44,139 nt of DNA from Sphingobium sp. C100 (GCF_000508185.1 NZ_AYOY01000152.1:1-44139), one strand, 5' to 3'. Counted from the stretch's first letter, positions 26,500 through 36,187 are shown. Notes: generated by a model from the letters alone, not told the origin. Program-made: numbers and translations.

Positions 26500-27183
26500 G
26501 TGAGGCGGGTTTTCATTCTGCGCCCGGAGCCGGCCGCCACCCGGACCGCGGCGAAAGCGGCGGCGCTGGGGATGGAGGCGCGGGTGCACCCGCTCTTCGC
26601 GCCTGAGGCTATCGGTTGGACGCCCCCCCCGGCCGAAGATTTCGACGCCCTGCTGCTGACCAGCGCCAATGGCGTGCGCTGTGCCGGCCCCGCGCTTGAC
26701 CGCTATAGCGGCCTCCCCACTTATGCCGTCGGACAAGCCACGGCGAAGGCCCTGCGGGAGGCGGGTTTTGCCGATGTGGTCGCGGGATTGGGCGACGGCA
26801 ATGCCATCGTCAGCCGGATCGCGAGCGACGGCTATCGCCGGGCGCTGCACCTGGCCGGCACGACCGTAGCGCCGATCGACAGCAGCGCCGTCGCGCTGAC
26901 GCGGATCGCCGTCTATCGCATGATCGGCCTGCCTCCCGACCCCACCCTTCTGACCGACACCCTTCCCGGTTCCATCCTGCTGATCCATTCCGCCCGCGCC
27001 GGGGAGCGGCTGGCGGCGCAAGTGCCGCAATCCCGCCGCAGGTCGCTGCACCTGATCGCGATCAGCCCGGCTGCACAGGCCGCCTGCGGCGCCGGCTGGG
27101 CGAGCACGCAGGTTCCAGCACGACCTGATGACGACGAGATGCTGGCCCTCGCTGAATCTTTGTGCGAAGGACAGGCGCAATGA
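26500..27183 (+). CDS. hemD: Uroporphyrinogen-III synthase
   Basis: Closes and isomerises hydroxymethylbilane to uroporphyrinogen III. 227 residues, family sequence is poorly conserved but the pattern fits: [50 protein letters not shown], and near the end LLIHSARAGERLA. GTG start at 26500. It sits directly after hemC, and its TGA overlaps the ATG of the next gene. Confidence 0.93.
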   Translation: MRRVFILRPEPAATRTAAKAAALGMEARVHPLFAPEAIGWTPPPAEDFDALLLTSANGVRCAGPALDRYSGLPTYAVGQATAKALREAGFADVVAGLGDGNAIVSRIASDGYRRALHLAGTTVAPIDSSAVALTRIAVYRMIGLPPDPTLLTDTLPGSILLIHSARAGERLAAQVPQSRRRSLHLIAISPAAQAACGAGWASTQVPARPDDDEMLALAESLCEGQAQ

Positions 27184-28082
27184 CAGACGAACGGGTCAGC
27201 ATCAGCGATGGCGACGGGGTGGACAATAGCACCGCGACCACTGCTCCTGCGCGCAGCCGCAACATCCTGCCGCTGCTGATCTTGCCAATGCTGGCCTTTG
27301 CCCTGGGGGTAGCGCTGACCGTCTGGGCCTGGCCGCAGATTCAGCGCCGCTGGAGCGAACCGCAAAGCCGCAGCACCACTGCGCTGCCCGCGCCCGCGAC
27401 ACGCGCGGGCCTGCCCGCCGCCGCCCCGCCGCGCCCGCTTGCTGCCGATAGCGCGCAGATGCTGGACGGTCGCGTCGTGCAGTTGGAGGAGCGGCTGACG
27501 CGCATCACCGTGGAAGCGCAGGCCGCCTCCGCCAATGCGGCGCGCGCCGAAGGGCTGCTCGTGGCCTTCGCTGCGCGGCGCGCGCTCGATAATGGCGGGC
27601 CGCTCGGCTATGTCGAAGGGCAATTGCGGCTGCGCTTCGGCCAGGCCCAGCCCCGCGCCGTCGCCACCATCATCAACGCCGCGCGCGAGCCGGTGACGCT
27701 GGCCGACCTGCGCGCCGGCCTGGCCGATATCAGCGACGCGATCACGACCCCGCCGTCGAACGCCAGTTGGTGGGAGGCGATGCGCCATGAAGCGCGCGAG
27801 CTAATCACCATCCGCAATGCCGCCACGCCATCGCCCAGGCCCGAGGCCGCCTATGACCGGGCCATGCGCTATCTGGACGGCGGCCGCGTGAGCGCTGCCC
27901 TTGCCGAAGTGGAACATATGCCGGGCAGGTCCGTTGCGGAACGGTGGGTGCAAATGGCGCGACGCTATATGGAAGCGCGCCGCGCGCTCGACCTGATCGA
28001 GACGGCGGCCATTCTGGAACCCCGAACGCTGCGCAACACCAATGGCGCAGCGATTGAGCAGACATCGCCCTTCGCCCCCTGA
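27180..28082 (+). CDS. Mitofilin/HemX-like single-pass membrane protein
   Basis: 300 residues. A short polar N-terminus, one membrane helix (about 29-51, LPLLILPMLAFALGVALTVW), a Pro/Ala-rich linker, a coiled-coil-like part (about 95-125, LEERLTRITVEAQAASANAA), then a helical C-terminal domain with EVEHMPGRSVAERWVQMARRYMEARRALDLIE, which is characteristic of alphaproteobacterial mitofilin-like proteins encoded after hemD. These may organise membranes or help haem enzymes. ATG at 27180 overlaps the hemD stop (ATGA). Confidence 0.82.
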   Translation: MTDERVSISDGDGVDNSTATTAPARSRNILPLLILPMLAFALGVALTVWAWPQIQRRWSEPQSRSTTALPAPATRAGLPAAAPPRPLAADSAQMLDGRVVQLEERLTRITVEAQAASANAARAEGLLVAFAARRALDNGGPLGYVEGQLRLRFGQAQPRAVATIINAAREPVTLADLRAGLADISDAITTPPSNASWWEAMRHEARELITIRNAATPSPRPEAAYDRAMRYLDGGRVSAALAEVEHMPGRSVAERWVQMARRYMEARRALDLIETAAILEPRTLRNTNGAAIEQTSPFAP

Positions 28083-28148
28083 CTTAAGCGATGAACCGTT
28101 TATCGCACGGGATGAAACCTATAGACGCGCCCATCGTTTGTCACGACA

Positions 28149-28943
28149 GTGTCATCTTTCGCCCAATCGGGTTCAGGGATATTCGTCGTCGTGCCGCTTT
28201 ACGCCAATGCCGTCAGCAACTTCTGGAAGGATCGCCTTGCAGCGGGTCCACGCGCAGCCCAGCTTCCGCCGCTGCTGCATTTGCTGGGCAACCTGTCGAT
28301 GTCCTTTGACGTGGCGCGCACTCGCAAGCTCGCGCCGACGCTCGCGGGCCAGATCAGGGGCGACGGACGGCAGGTCTTGCTGATTCCCGGCCTGATGGCA
28401 TCGGAACGGCGAATGGGATGGTTGCGTCATATCCTGACCGCTGCCGGTTACAATGCGCATGACTGGGGCATGGGGCGCAATTTTGGTCCCCGGCCCGACA
28501 GCCTGGACAAGATCGATCGCCGCGTCGATGCGATCCGCAAGGAAAGCGGTGCGCCGGTGACGCTGGTGGGCTGGAGCCTGGGCGGCCTCTATGCGCGGGA
28601 ATATGCGAAATTCGCGGCCGAGAAGGTGGGCGGCGTGGTAACCATGGGCACGCCTTTTTCCGGCGATCCGCGCGCCAATCATGCCTGGCGGCTCTATCAA
28701 CTCGTATCGGGCTTTCCCGTCGATCGGCCGCCCTTCCCCTGCACCCGCGAGGAAAAGCCGCCAGTGCCTACCGTCGCCCTCTGGTCGCAGCGGGACGGGG
28801 TGATCCTGCCTGAATGTGCCCGTGGCCGTGTGGGCGAACGGGACAAGGCGATCGAGGTGGATTGCACCCATATGGGCTTCGCCGCCGCGCCGGAGGGCAT
28901 TTTGGCGGTTGGCAAGGCATTGGACAGTCTGGCGCGCATCTGA
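28149..28943 (+). CDS. Alpha/beta-hydrolase (lipase/PGAP1-like)
   Basis: 264 residues. Nucleophile motif GWSLGG with Ser143, acid in SQRDGVI and histidine in DCTHMGFA complete the catalytic triad. VLLIPGLMASERRMGWLRHIL holds the oxyanion-hole strand, and VVTMGTPFSGDPRANH is typical of PGAP1/lipase-like hydrolases. The start is probably the GTG at 28149, though a GTG about 42 bases later is possible. No signal peptide is seen. The substrate is unknown, probably an ester. Convergent with the YcxB gene, five bases between the stops. Confidence 0.8.
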   Translation: MSSFAQSGSGIFVVVPLYANAVSNFWKDRLAAGPRAAQLPPLLHLLGNLSMSFDVARTRKLAPTLAGQIRGDGRQVLLIPGLMASERRMGWLRHILTAAGYNAHDWGMGRNFGPRPDSLDKIDRRVDAIRKESGAPVTLVGWSLGGLYAREYAKFAAEKVGGVVTMGTPFSGDPRANHAWRLYQLVSGFPVDRPPFPCTREEKPPVPTVALWSQRDGVILPECARGRVGERDKAIEVDCTHMGFAAAPEGILAVGKALDSLARI

Positions 28944-28947
28944 TCCG

Positions 28948-29478
28948 CTACCAGACTGTCAAATCGCTCCGGTTCAAAGTGTCATACAGGTCTTGATCCT
29001 GATTGGCGGTCAGCGCCCGACGCGGCACGAACTGGTAAAGCTTTTCATTCAGGTAGAGACAATAGCATTTCGGCGAGACGGACCAGCGATGATAACTACT
29101 CCATTCGTGCCGTTGCTGTCCGTTCGATGACTGCCAGAAGCAGGCATCATCTGACCATTGAACGGTCATTTCCACCTGTTGTGCCTTGCTTTGTCTAAAA
29201 AGGCGCGCAACGCGACGCGGGATTAGCAACAGGGTGACGCCAAGAAAAAGAAGAATGCCCGCAAGCGCCATCAGGCTCGAATAGAGGCCTCCGACCAAAG
29301 CATCGCCAAGTTCTTCTCCCAGGAAAAGCATCAGGGCTGTCATCAGTAGCCACGCTATGCCAGATGCCGCCATCAATCGGACGACGAAACGACGCGATCG
29401 CAGTTGGCGGAGAAAGTTGGCGCGGGAGGCGGTGACGAAATCTGCCGCAGTTGGCTGGAAACTGGTCTGCCCGACCAT
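28948..29478 (-). CDS. YcxB-like membrane protein
   Basis: 176 residues with two adjacent membrane helices (FVVRLMAASGIAWLLMTALM and SSLMALAGILLFLGVTLLLI) followed by a cytoplasmic C-terminal domain containing HEWSSYHRWSVSPKCYCLYL and FVPRRAL, which fits the YcxB-like family (unknown function). Base composition is somewhat lower in GC than its neighbours. The start is ten bases from the gltX stop, so it is probably in the nadE-gltX transcript. Confidence 0.78.
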   Translation of the reverse strand: MVGQTSFQPTAADFVTASRANFLRQLRSRRFVVRLMAASGIAWLLMTALMLFLGEELGDALVGGLYSSLMALAGILLFLGVTLLLIPRRVARLFRQSKAQQVEMTVQWSDDACFWQSSNGQQRHEWSSYHRWSVSPKCYCLYLNEKLYQFVPRRALTANQDQDLYDTLNRSDLTVW

Positions 29479-29487
29479 GCCTATCTC

Positions 29488-30825
29488 CTAATATGCCCTA
29501 GGCGCGAGCCTAATCAGCGCTTCTTCCCGTCCGATCAGCGGCAGCAATTGCCCCATGTCCGGGCCATGGTCCAATCCCGTAAGGGCGCGGCGGAGCGGCA
29601 GGAACAATGTCTTGCCCTTGCGACCCGTCGTTTCCTTGAGCGCGCCCGTGAGCGTGCGCCATATGTCCGCGTCGAACGGCGCGTCCGACAGGATGCGATG
29701 CGCGGCGGCAAGGAAGTCGCGATCCTCCTCTGCCACCACGGGCGCGTCGACCGGGCCGGTAACGATCCTCCACCAGTCGGCGACGCCCGCCACCGTCTCC
29801 AGATTGGGGCGGATGGCGGCCCAGGCGGCTTCATTCACCCCTGCTGGCAAGCGATCGGCGACCGCTTCATAGGGCAGGAGGTGGACGATCTTCTGATTGA
29901 GCGTCGCCAGTTCGCCCTCATCGAAGCGGGCTGGCGCGCGACCGAAATGGGCGAAGTCGAACGTCTCGATCAGCGGCGCCATTTCGATGAAGGGCTCGAC
30001 CGGCTGCGACGAGCCGAGGCGGGCCAGCAGCGAGGCGATGGCCATCGGTTCAAGGCCCATGTCCCGAAAATGCGCGACGCCAAGCGAGCCGAGCCGCTTG
30101 GAGAGCTTGCCCTCGGCGCCGGTCAGCAGCGCTTCATGCGCGAACGCGGGGAGTGGCGCGCCGAGCGCCGTGAACATCTGAATCTGCGTCGCGGTATTGG
30201 ACACATGATCCTCGCCGCGCAGCACATGGGTGACGCCCATCGCTATGTCGTCGATGACCGACGGGAGCATGTAGAGCCATGAGCCGTCCGCGCGACGGAT
30301 CACCGGGTCCGACAGCAATTTGGGATCGAAACGCTGGTCGCCGCGGATGAGGTCGGTCCAGACGATCGGCTGCGCATGATCGAGCTTGAAGCGCCAATGG
30401 GGCGTGCGGCCTTCCGCTTCATGGGCCGCGATCTGATCGGCCGTCAGCGCCAGCGCGGCGCGATCATAGACCGGCGGCAGACCACGCCCGAGCAAGACCT
30501 TGCGGCGCAGATCCAGTTCCTGGCTGGTTTCATAGGCGGGATAGACGTGGCCCGACGCCTGCAATGCCGCGAACCTCTCCTCATAAAGGGCGAAGCGGTC
30601 CGACTGCTTCTCTTCCCCATCCCAGCGGAGGCCGAGCCAGGCGAGATCCTGCCTGATCGAGTCCGCATATTCCGGGCGCGAGCGTTCGAGATCGGTGTCG
30701 TCGAGCCGCAGCAGGAACTGCCCGCCCGCCTTGCGCGCCCACAGCCAGTTGTGGAGCGCGGCGCGGATATTGCCGACATGGAGATGCCCGGTCGGTGACG
30801 GGGCGAAACGCGTGATGACAGTCAT
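29488..30825 (-). CDS. gltX: Glutamyl-tRNA synthetase (GltX family)
   Basis: Charges tRNA-Glu (and in many alphaproteobacteria one of two GltX proteins charges tRNA-Gln). 445 residues. Class-I motifs: HIGH-type in RFAPSPTGHLHVGNIR and KMSKS-type in EGKLSKRLGS. LRLDDTDLERSRPEY and the C-terminal anticodon-binding part are present, and the protein ends LIRLAPRAY. No zinc-finger cysteines are seen. Which tRNA is used cannot be told from one copy. Same strand as nadE upstream (34 bases between). Confidence 0.95.
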   Translation of the reverse strand: MTVITRFAPSPTGHLHVGNIRAALHNWLWARKAGGQFLLRLDDTDLERSRPEYADSIRQDLAWLGLRWDGEEKQSDRFALYEERFAALQASGHVYPAYETSQELDLRRKVLLGRGLPPVYDRAALALTADQIAAHEAEGRTPHWRFKLDHAQPIVWTDLIRGDQRFDPKLLSDPVIRRADGSWLYMLPSVIDDIAMGVTHVLRGEDHVSNTATQIQMFTALGAPLPAFAHEALLTGAEGKLSKRLGSLGVAHFRDMGLEPMAIASLLARLGSSQPVEPFIEMAPLIETFDFAHFGRAPARFDEGELATLNQKIVHLLPYEAVADRLPAGVNEAAWAAIRPNLETVAGVADWWRIVTGPVDAPVVAEEDRDFLAAAHRILSDAPFDADIWRTLTGALKETTGRKGKTLFLPLRRALTGLDHGPDMGQLLPLIGREEALIRLAPRAY

Positions 30826-30859
30826 GATATTTCTCGACTTCGCTCGAACCGAACGGTGG

Positions 30860-32521
30860 TTATAGAGTTCGGAAAGCGTTGGTGATCGGGTAGCGGCGAT
30901 CGCGCCCGAAATTGCGGATGCCCAGCTTTACGCCGGGCGGCGCCTGGCGGCGCTTATATTCGGCGATATAGAGCAATCGCTCGATCCGGGCGACGGTGTC
31001 GCGTTCAAAACCGCGCGCGACCAGTTGCTCGACCGACAATTCCTCCTCGACCAGGCCGTAGAGGATCGGGTCCAGCACCTCATAGGGCGGCAGGCTGTCC
31101 TCATCCTTCTGATCGTCGCGCAGCTCGGCGCTGGGCGGCTTGGTGATGACCCGTTCAGGCATGACGGGGCCCGCCGGGCCGATCCCCGCGCCGAGCGACG
31201 GGACATTGGCGTTGCGCCAGCGGCACAGGTCGAACACGGTGGTTTTATAGGCGTCCTTCAGAACCGAATAGCCGCCCGCCATGTCGCCATAGATGGTGGC
31301 GTAGCCCACCGACATCTCGCTCTTGTTGCCGGTGGTGAGCAGCATGTGGCCGAACTTGTTGCTGAGCGCCATCAAGGTCAGCCCGCGAATGCGCGACTGG
31401 ATATTTTCTTCGGCCAGATCGCGCTGACGGCCTTCGAAAGCAGGGGCGAGCATCGTGTCGAATGCGCCGACCGCCGGTTCGATCGGGATGCTGTCATAGC
31501 GTACGCCGAGCAGGCGGGCGCATTCGACCGCATCGTCCAGACTGTCCTGGCTGGTGAAACGCGACGGCATCATCACGCACCAGACCCGGTCCGGCCCCAA
31601 TGCATCCACCGCGACGGCGGCGGACAGGGCGGAATCGATGCCGCCCGACAGACCCAGCACGACGCCGGGGAAGCGGTTCTGGTTCACATAATCGCGCAAG
31701 CCCAGCACCATCGCGTTGTAAATGTCGGCCGGGCGCGGATCGAGTGCATGATTTTCGCCGGGCAGGCAGACCCACTGCCCGTCCCACTTCTCCCACCGCG
31801 TCAGCGTCAGCGCCTCTTCCCAGTCGGGCATCTGGTGCGCGATCGACAGATCGCCGTTCATGACGAAGGATGCGCCGTCGAACACCAGTTCGTCCTGACC
31901 GCCGACGCGATTCAGATAGATGAGCGGCAGGCCGGTTTCGCGTATGCGCGTGCCCGCCACCGCGTTCAGCCGGCGGTCGTCCTTATCGACCTCATAGGGG
32001 CTGCCATTGGGGCTGATCAGGATTTCCGCGCCTTCGCTGCGCAGATGCGCGGTGACGAAGGGGAACCAGATATCCTCGCAGATCGGGACGCCGATCTTCA
32101 CCCCCCGAAAATCGATCGGCGCGGGCAGAGGGCCTGGCGCGAAGAGGCGCTTTTCATCGAAAGTGCCGTAATTGGGCAGCTCGCGCTTCTGCCGGATCGC
32201 AGTGACAGCGCCATTGTCCAGCAGCGCGAGGACGTTGAAGAGCACGCCCTGGGACGCGACGACGGTGCCGACCAGCATCGCCGGACCGCCGTCCGCGGTT
32301 GCCTGCGCCAGCCGGTCCAGCTCATGATTGGCGCGTTCGACCAGGGCGGGCTTCAGCACCAGATCCTCGGGCGGATAGCCGATCAGCTGAAGTTCGGGAT
32401 AAACGATGAGGTCAGCGCCCTTCGCCCGCTCGCGCCACATCAGCATGGCGTCGGCATTCGCCTTGAGGTCGCCCACGCTTTGCGTCATCTGGGCCAGCGC
32501 GATCACGAGTTTGTCGGTCAT
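30860..32521 (-). CDS. nadE: Glutamine-dependent NAD+ synthetase
   Basis: Converts deamido-NAD to NAD with glutamine as nitrogen source. 553 residues in two domains. The N-terminal nitrilase-type glutaminase (1-260) has the catalytic triad segments VYPELQLIGYPPEDL (Glu), RQKRELPNYGTFDEKR (Lys) and IGVPICEDIWFP (Cys). The C-terminal synthetase has the P-loop VLGLSGGIDSALSAAVAVDA and NKSEMSVGYATIYGDMAGGY. ATG at 32521. Divergent from prs. Confidence 0.96.
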   Translation of the reverse strand: MTDKLVIALAQMTQSVGDLKANADAMLMWRERAKGADLIVYPELQLIGYPPEDLVLKPALVERANHELDRLAQATADGGPAMLVGTVVASQGVLFNVLALLDNGAVTAIRQKRELPNYGTFDEKRLFAPGPLPAPIDFRGVKIGVPICEDIWFPFVTAHLRSEGAEILISPNGSPYEVDKDDRRLNAVAGTRIRETGLPLIYLNRVGGQDELVFDGASFVMNGDLSIAHQMPDWEEALTLTRWEKWDGQWVCLPGENHALDPRPADIYNAMVLGLRDYVNQNRFPGVVLGLSGGIDSALSAAVAVDALGPDRVWCVMMPSRFTSQDSLDDAVECARLLGVRYDSIPIEPAVGAFDTMLAPAFEGRQRDLAEENIQSRIRGLTLMALSNKFGHMLLTTGNKSEMSVGYATIYGDMAGGYSVLKDAYKTTVFDLCRWRNANVPSLGAGIGPAGPVMPERVITKPPSAELRDDQKDEDSLPPYEVLDPILYGLVEEELSVEQLVARGFERDTVARIERLLYIAEYKRRQAPPGVKLGIRNFGRDRRYPITNAFRTL

Positions 32522-32639
32522 GCCCGCGCCCTAGTCCATTTTGTCGCAACGCGCAAAAGCGCCTTTCCACAAGGGGCCTGCGCCGCTAAAGGGGCCGCGT
32601 CTCGCGCATCGTCATCAATTCGTCACGGGGGTTTTGGCC

Positions 32640-33575
32640 ATGAAACTCATGACCGGCAATTCCAATAAGCCGCTCGCGGCCGCCATCGCTGATTATATCG
32701 AAATTCCCCTGACCGAAGCCAGTGTCCGCCGCTTCGCCGACGAAGAGGTTTTCGTGGAAATCCACGAAAATGTCCGCGGCGAAGACGTGTTCGTGATCCA
32801 GTCGACGGCCTATCCCACCAACGACAATCTGATGGAATTGCTGATCATGATCGACGCGCTGAAGCGCGCGTCGGCCAAGCGAATCACCGCCGTCGTCCCC
32901 TATTTCGGCTATGCCCGGCAGGATCGGAAGCCCGGCCCGCGCACCCCGATCAGCGCCAAACTGGTGGCGAACCTCATCACCACCGCCGGTGCCAACCGCG
33001 TTCTGTCCGTCGACCTGCACGCCGGGCAGATCCAGGGCTTCTTCGACATTCCGACCGATAACCTGTTCGGTGCGCCGGTCATGTCGGCCGATATCCAGGC
33101 CCGCTTCGGCGACAAGAATATCATGGTCGTATCGCCCGACGTCGGCGGCGTGGTGCGCGCCCGCGCGCTTGCCAAGCGGCTCGACAACGCGCCGCTCGCC
33201 ATCGTCGACAAAAGGCGCGAGCGGGCCGGCGAATCGGAAGTGATGAACATCATCGGCGATGTGAAGGGGCGCTTCTGTATCCTGATCGACGACATCGTCG
33301 ATTCGGCCGGAACGCTGTGCAACGCCGCTGCCGCTCTCAAAGCGCAGGGCGCCGAAGACGTCATCGCCTATGTCAGCCATGGCGTATTGTCGGGCGGCGC
33401 GGTCGCGCGCGTCGATGCGTCGGACCTGCTGGAACTGGTCATCACCGATTCGATCCAGGGGACCGATGCGGTGAACGACGCCAAGAATATCCGCCACCTG
33501 CCCATCGCCCCGTTGCTGGGCGAGGCGATCAAGCGCATCGCCGACGAGAGTTCGGTTTCCAGCCTGTTCGACTAG
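32640..33575 (+). CDS. prs: Ribose-phosphate pyrophosphokinase
   Basis: Makes PRPP from ribose 5-phosphate and ATP. 311 residues. [17 protein letters not shown] start, ATP-binding [17 protein letters not shown], metal-site [19 protein letters not shown], flexible loop [12 protein letters not shown], and PRPP-binding [17 protein letters not shown] at 32640 has a run of Gs about ten bases upstream; an earlier start would add 33 residues not found in the family. It supplies PRPP for purH-linked purine, His and NAD synthesis, other genes for which lie in this window. Confidence 0.96.
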   Translation: MKLMTGNSNKPLAAAIADYIEIPLTEASVRRFADEEVFVEIHENVRGEDVFVIQSTAYPTNDNLMELLIMIDALKRASAKRITAVVPYFGYARQDRKPGPRTPISAKLVANLITTAGANRVLSVDLHAGQIQGFFDIPTDNLFGAPVMSADIQARFGDKNIMVVSPDVGGVVRARALAKRLDNAPLAIVDKRRERAGESEVMNIIGDVKGRFCILIDDIVDSAGTLCNAAAALKAQGAEDVIAYVSHGVLSGGAVARVDASDLLELVITDSIQGTDAVNDAKNIRHLPIAPLLGEAIKRIADESSVSSLFD

Positions 33576-33593
33576 GATCGGATGGGAGAAGAT

Positions 33594-33621
33594 GATTGCG
33601 TCCGGGTTGCCGGACGCAATC
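33594..33621. terminator. Bidirectional hairpin between prs and the 78-aa membrane protein gene
   Basis: GATTGCGTCCGG, loop GTTG, and the perfect 12-bp complement. It lies 18 bases after the prs stop and overlaps the stop of the convergent minus-strand gene by two bases. Confidence 0.65.
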
Positions 33622-33856
33622 AGTGCGCGGGGAAGAGTATGATCGGCAGCGCAAAGACCAGCGCGAGGCCGGCGACGATCCGCTGCCCCCGCGACACGCC
33701 GATCGGCAGGTCGCGCCAGACCATGGGGCAGGACAGAAGCGCGAAGACGATCAGCAGGTTGGAGACAGTCACCGATCCGCCGATCGGCATGTCCTGACGC
33801 AGGGCCAGCCCCGCGAACAGGCAGATAAAGCTCAATATCCAGCCGATCATCGTCAT
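33620..33856 (-). CDS. Small two-helix membrane protein of unknown function
   Basis: 78 residues. Membrane helices at about 4-18 (IGWILSFICLFAGLA) and 62-75 (VAGLALVFALPIILF), with a third weak hydrophobic stretch (VSNLLIVFALLSCPMVW). No motif is recognised. Small size and position between prs and a VOC gene give no hint at function. Codon use fits the genome, and the hairpin ends at its stop, which favours a real gene. Confidence 0.6.
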   Translation of the reverse strand: MTMIGWILSFICLFAGLALRQDMPIGGSVTVSNLLIVFALLSCPMVWRDLPIGVSRGQRIVAGLALVFALPIILFPAH

Positions 33857-33891
33857 GCCATGCAGGCTAACAGCGGGGTCTTGCGAAAGTT

Positions 33892-34323
33892 TTAATCCGG
33901 GATCGGCACCCAGGGGTCATAGCTGCCAAAGCTCCAGACATTGCCTTCCGGATCGAGCGCGCTGTAGCCGCGCCCCGGATAGCCGTCATTATCCCTGGGC
34001 TCCTGCACCACCACTGCCCCTTCGTTGCGGGCGTGGAGGCAATGGGCGTCGGGATCAGGCACGACGACATAGATGCAGCCCGTCACCCCGCCCAGGTCGC
34101 GTGCGGTGGACCAAGTATAGAGCGACTCATTCTCCACATCGCGCACGCTGCCCAGCATCACCATGCCATCGCCCAGCACGAACTGCGCATGATGGATGAT
34201 GGTCGGGTCGTCATCATCGGGATAGACGGCGTGCCGGTCGAACCCGAACGCGTCGCACAGGAAGCGGATGGCGGCGGGGGCGTCAACATAGCGCAGGCAC
34301 GGAATCATGGGCGAACCGGGCAT
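33892..34323 (-). CDS. VOC (glyoxalase/bleomycin-resistance-fold) protein
   Basis: 143 residues. Two beta-alpha-beta-beta-beta units: PCLRYVDAPAAIRFLCDAFGF at the start and AHCLHARNEGAVVVQEPRDNDGYPGRGYSALDPEGNVWSFGSY at the end, the PhnB-like style. HAQFVLGDGMVML and the E in DPEGNVWSFG could supply metal ligands. Substrate unknown. Divergent from hisN. Confidence 0.85.
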   Translation of the reverse strand: MPGSPMIPCLRYVDAPAAIRFLCDAFGFDRHAVYPDDDDPTIIHHAQFVLGDGMVMLGSVRDVENESLYTWSTARDLGGVTGCIYVVVPDPDAHCLHARNEGAVVVQEPRDNDGYPGRGYSALDPEGNVWSFGSYDPWVPIPD

Positions 34324-34395
34324 CTTTCCTCTCCCTGGTTGGAATCGGGTCCAGCCAGTCTAGCCTAGCGCGCGCCAAGGGGCTAGGCGAAGGGC

Positions 34396-35217
34396 ATGAC
34401 AACCCGCGACGACCTGGCCCTCGCCAACCGCCTTGCCGACGCCGCCGGCGCGGCCATCCGCCCCTTTTTCCGCGCGCGCTACGATCTGGAGATCAAGGCG
34501 GACAAATCCCCCGTGACGGAGGCCGACCGCGCCGCCGAAGCCGCGATCCGCGCGATCCTGGCCAAGGAGCGGCCGAACGACGGCATCATCGGCGAGGAAT
34601 ATGGGTCGGAGCGCACCGATGCGGAACGGGTGTGGATATTGGACCCGATCGACGGCACGCGCAGCTTCATCGCCGGACGGCCGATCTTCGGCACACTGAT
34701 CGCGCTGACGCAAGCGGGATGGCCGACGATCGGCATCATCGACCAGCCGATCGCGCAGGAACGTTGGGCCGGCATGAGTGGACAGCCGACGACGTTCAAC
34801 GGACGGCCGGTGCGCACCCGCGCGTGCGGAGCGCTGGAGGGCGCAGGCATCGCCACCACCAGCCCGCATCTCTTCGCCGATGGCGACGTGCCCCATTATC
34901 TGGCGCTGGTGGCGGCGGTTTCGGGCGGATCGCCGCGCCAGGGGCCGGTCTATGGCGGGGATTGCTATAATTACGGCCTGCTGGCCTCAGGCTTCCTCGA
35001 CATCGTGATCGAATCGGGCCTGCAAAGCTATGATTTCGCGGCATTGGTGCCCGTGGTCGAAGGCGCGGGCGGCCTGATGTGCGACTGGAATGGCGAGCCG
35101 CTGACGGCTGACAGCGAAGGCCATGTGCTGGCGCTGGGCGATCCGGCCCGGCTGGAGGACGTGCTGGCGGCGCTGCACGATGCCGGCCATGGTCCGGGCC
35201 ATCACCACGATCACTGA
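34396..35217 (+). CDS. hisN: Histidinol-phosphatase (inositol monophosphatase family)
   Basis: Probably removes phosphate from histidinol phosphate in histidine synthesis. 273 residues. IMPase metal motifs: GIIGEEYGSE, WILDPIDGTRSFIAGRPIFGT, and QSYDFAALVPVVEGAGG. The DGTRSF variant and VYGGDCYNYGLLASG are typical of HisN rather than SuhB. The C-terminus ends in a His-rich tail (HGPGHHHDH) that may bind metal. ATG at 34396. Confidence 0.9.
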   Translation: MTTRDDLALANRLADAAGAAIRPFFRARYDLEIKADKSPVTEADRAAEAAIRAILAKERPNDGIIGEEYGSERTDAERVWILDPIDGTRSFIAGRPIFGTLIALTQAGWPTIGIIDQPIAQERWAGMSGQPTTFNGRPVRTRACGALEGAGIATTSPHLFADGDVPHYLALVAAVSGGSPRQGPVYGGDCYNYGLLASGFLDIVIESGLQSYDFAALVPVVEGAGGLMCDWNGEPLTADSEGHVLALGDPARLEDVLAALHDAGHGPGHHHDH

Positions 35218-35314
35218 TCCTCGCCGACCCAGCGCTCCGGCGACGGCGCCAGATGCGATGCGCGCCGCCTGATCCTGAGGAAAGCCCGGATACCGCTCGC
35301 CGCCGGTTAGCGCG

Positions 35315-35728
35315 TCACGTCTTTACGGGTCCGCCGATCGACCAGACATGGCCGAACGGGTCCGTGACCTGCCCGTATCGCGCGCCCCAGAACTGGTTGT
35401 CGATCGGGAAACGGATGGCGGCGCCGGCCGCCAGCGCCCGATCCCACCAGCGGTCGGCATCCTCCACCTCCAGATGGAGGGTGACGCTGGCCGGCGGCGG
35501 CGCGGGTTCGCCTCCCGCCATTTCGTGGAAATGATCGTTGAGCATCAGCGGCCCGTCGTTGATGACGAGGTGCGCGTGCATGATGCGCGCGCCGTCATCG
35601 GCCAGGTGGCGCGTTTGCTCGGTCGCGCCGAACGCAGCCTTGTAGAAATCGATCGCGTCGGCCGCCTTGCCGTCGCCAATGGTGAGATGCGCGGTAACGC
35701 CCGGCATGACGAACGGAGTCTCGCTCAT
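35315..35728 (-). CDS. VOC-fold protein (PhnB-like)
   Basis: 137 residues. PGVTAHLTIGDGKAADAIDFYKAAFGA, then HAHLVINDGPLMLNDHF with Pro/Ala linker, and VEDADRWWDRALAAGAAIRFPI ... FWGARYGQVTDPFGHVWSIG. A VOC dimer-type protein of the PhnB subgroup with unknown substrate. The ATG at 35728 gives the usual MSETPF start; the frame upstream is open by chance. Not closely similar to the other VOC protein at 33892. Confidence 0.85.
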   Translation of the reverse strand: MSETPFVMPGVTAHLTIGDGKAADAIDFYKAAFGATEQTRHLADDGARIMHAHLVINDGPLMLNDHFHEMAGGEPAPPPASVTLHLEVEDADRWWDRALAAGAAIRFPIDNQFWGARYGQVTDPFGHVWSIGGPVKT

Positions 35729-35854
35729 GGCCCTATCCTTATTTTCGAGTCGTCTGGAGCGCAGGATAAACCCCGGCCGGGGCAATCAGAAGGACGGATC
35801 GCGGTCGGCGCGGGTGGAGACCGCGGCCGGGGCGGGATTTCGGTTCCGAATCGC

Positions 35855-35883
35855 TTGCTTTTGCGAGCCTGCCCGACTATGGG
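35855..35883 (+). promoter_or_regulatory. Candidate promoter for rpmI-rplT
   Basis: TTGCTT (35855-35860), a 17-base spacer and TATGGG (35878-35883), about 90 bases before rpmI. A matching promoter is needed because rpmI here is not preceded by infC. The match is imperfect. Confidence 0.3.
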
Positions 35884-35971
35884 CCGCCCTTCGCGATATT
35901 CAGTGAGACCGCCCGGCTAACTAGGGCTGCCGTGGCTGTCTGTAATCGTCGCGCTGCAAAAGGAGACGAAA

Positions 35972-36175
35972 ATGCCCAAGATGAAGACCAAGAGCGGTGT
36001 GAAGAAGCGCTTCAAATTCACCGCATCGGGCAAGGTCAAGCACGGCGTCGCTGGCAAGCGTCACCGCCTGATCAGCCACAATGCCAAATATATTCGCCAG
36101 AACCGCGGCACCAGCGTGCTGTCGGATTCGGATGTTGCCCATGTGCGCCTCTGGGCGCCCTACGGCCTGAAGTAA
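35972..36175 (+). CDS. rpmI: 50S ribosomal protein L35
   Basis: 67 residues, [21 protein letters not shown] start and [20 protein letters not shown] middle, the L35 signature. Strong ribosome site AAGGAGA before the ATG. Twelve bases before rplT. infC, usually upstream, is absent; the neighbour is a divergent VOC gene. Confidence 0.97.
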   Translation: MPKMKTKSGVKKRFKFTASGKVKHGVAGKRHRLISHNAKYIRQNRGTSVLSDSDVAHVRLWAPYGLK

Positions 36176-36187
36176 GGGAGACCAAGC

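Noticed and set aside
31025..32668. 547-codon open frame on the plus strand
   Set aside because: Antisense to nadE, which has both catalytic domains intact.
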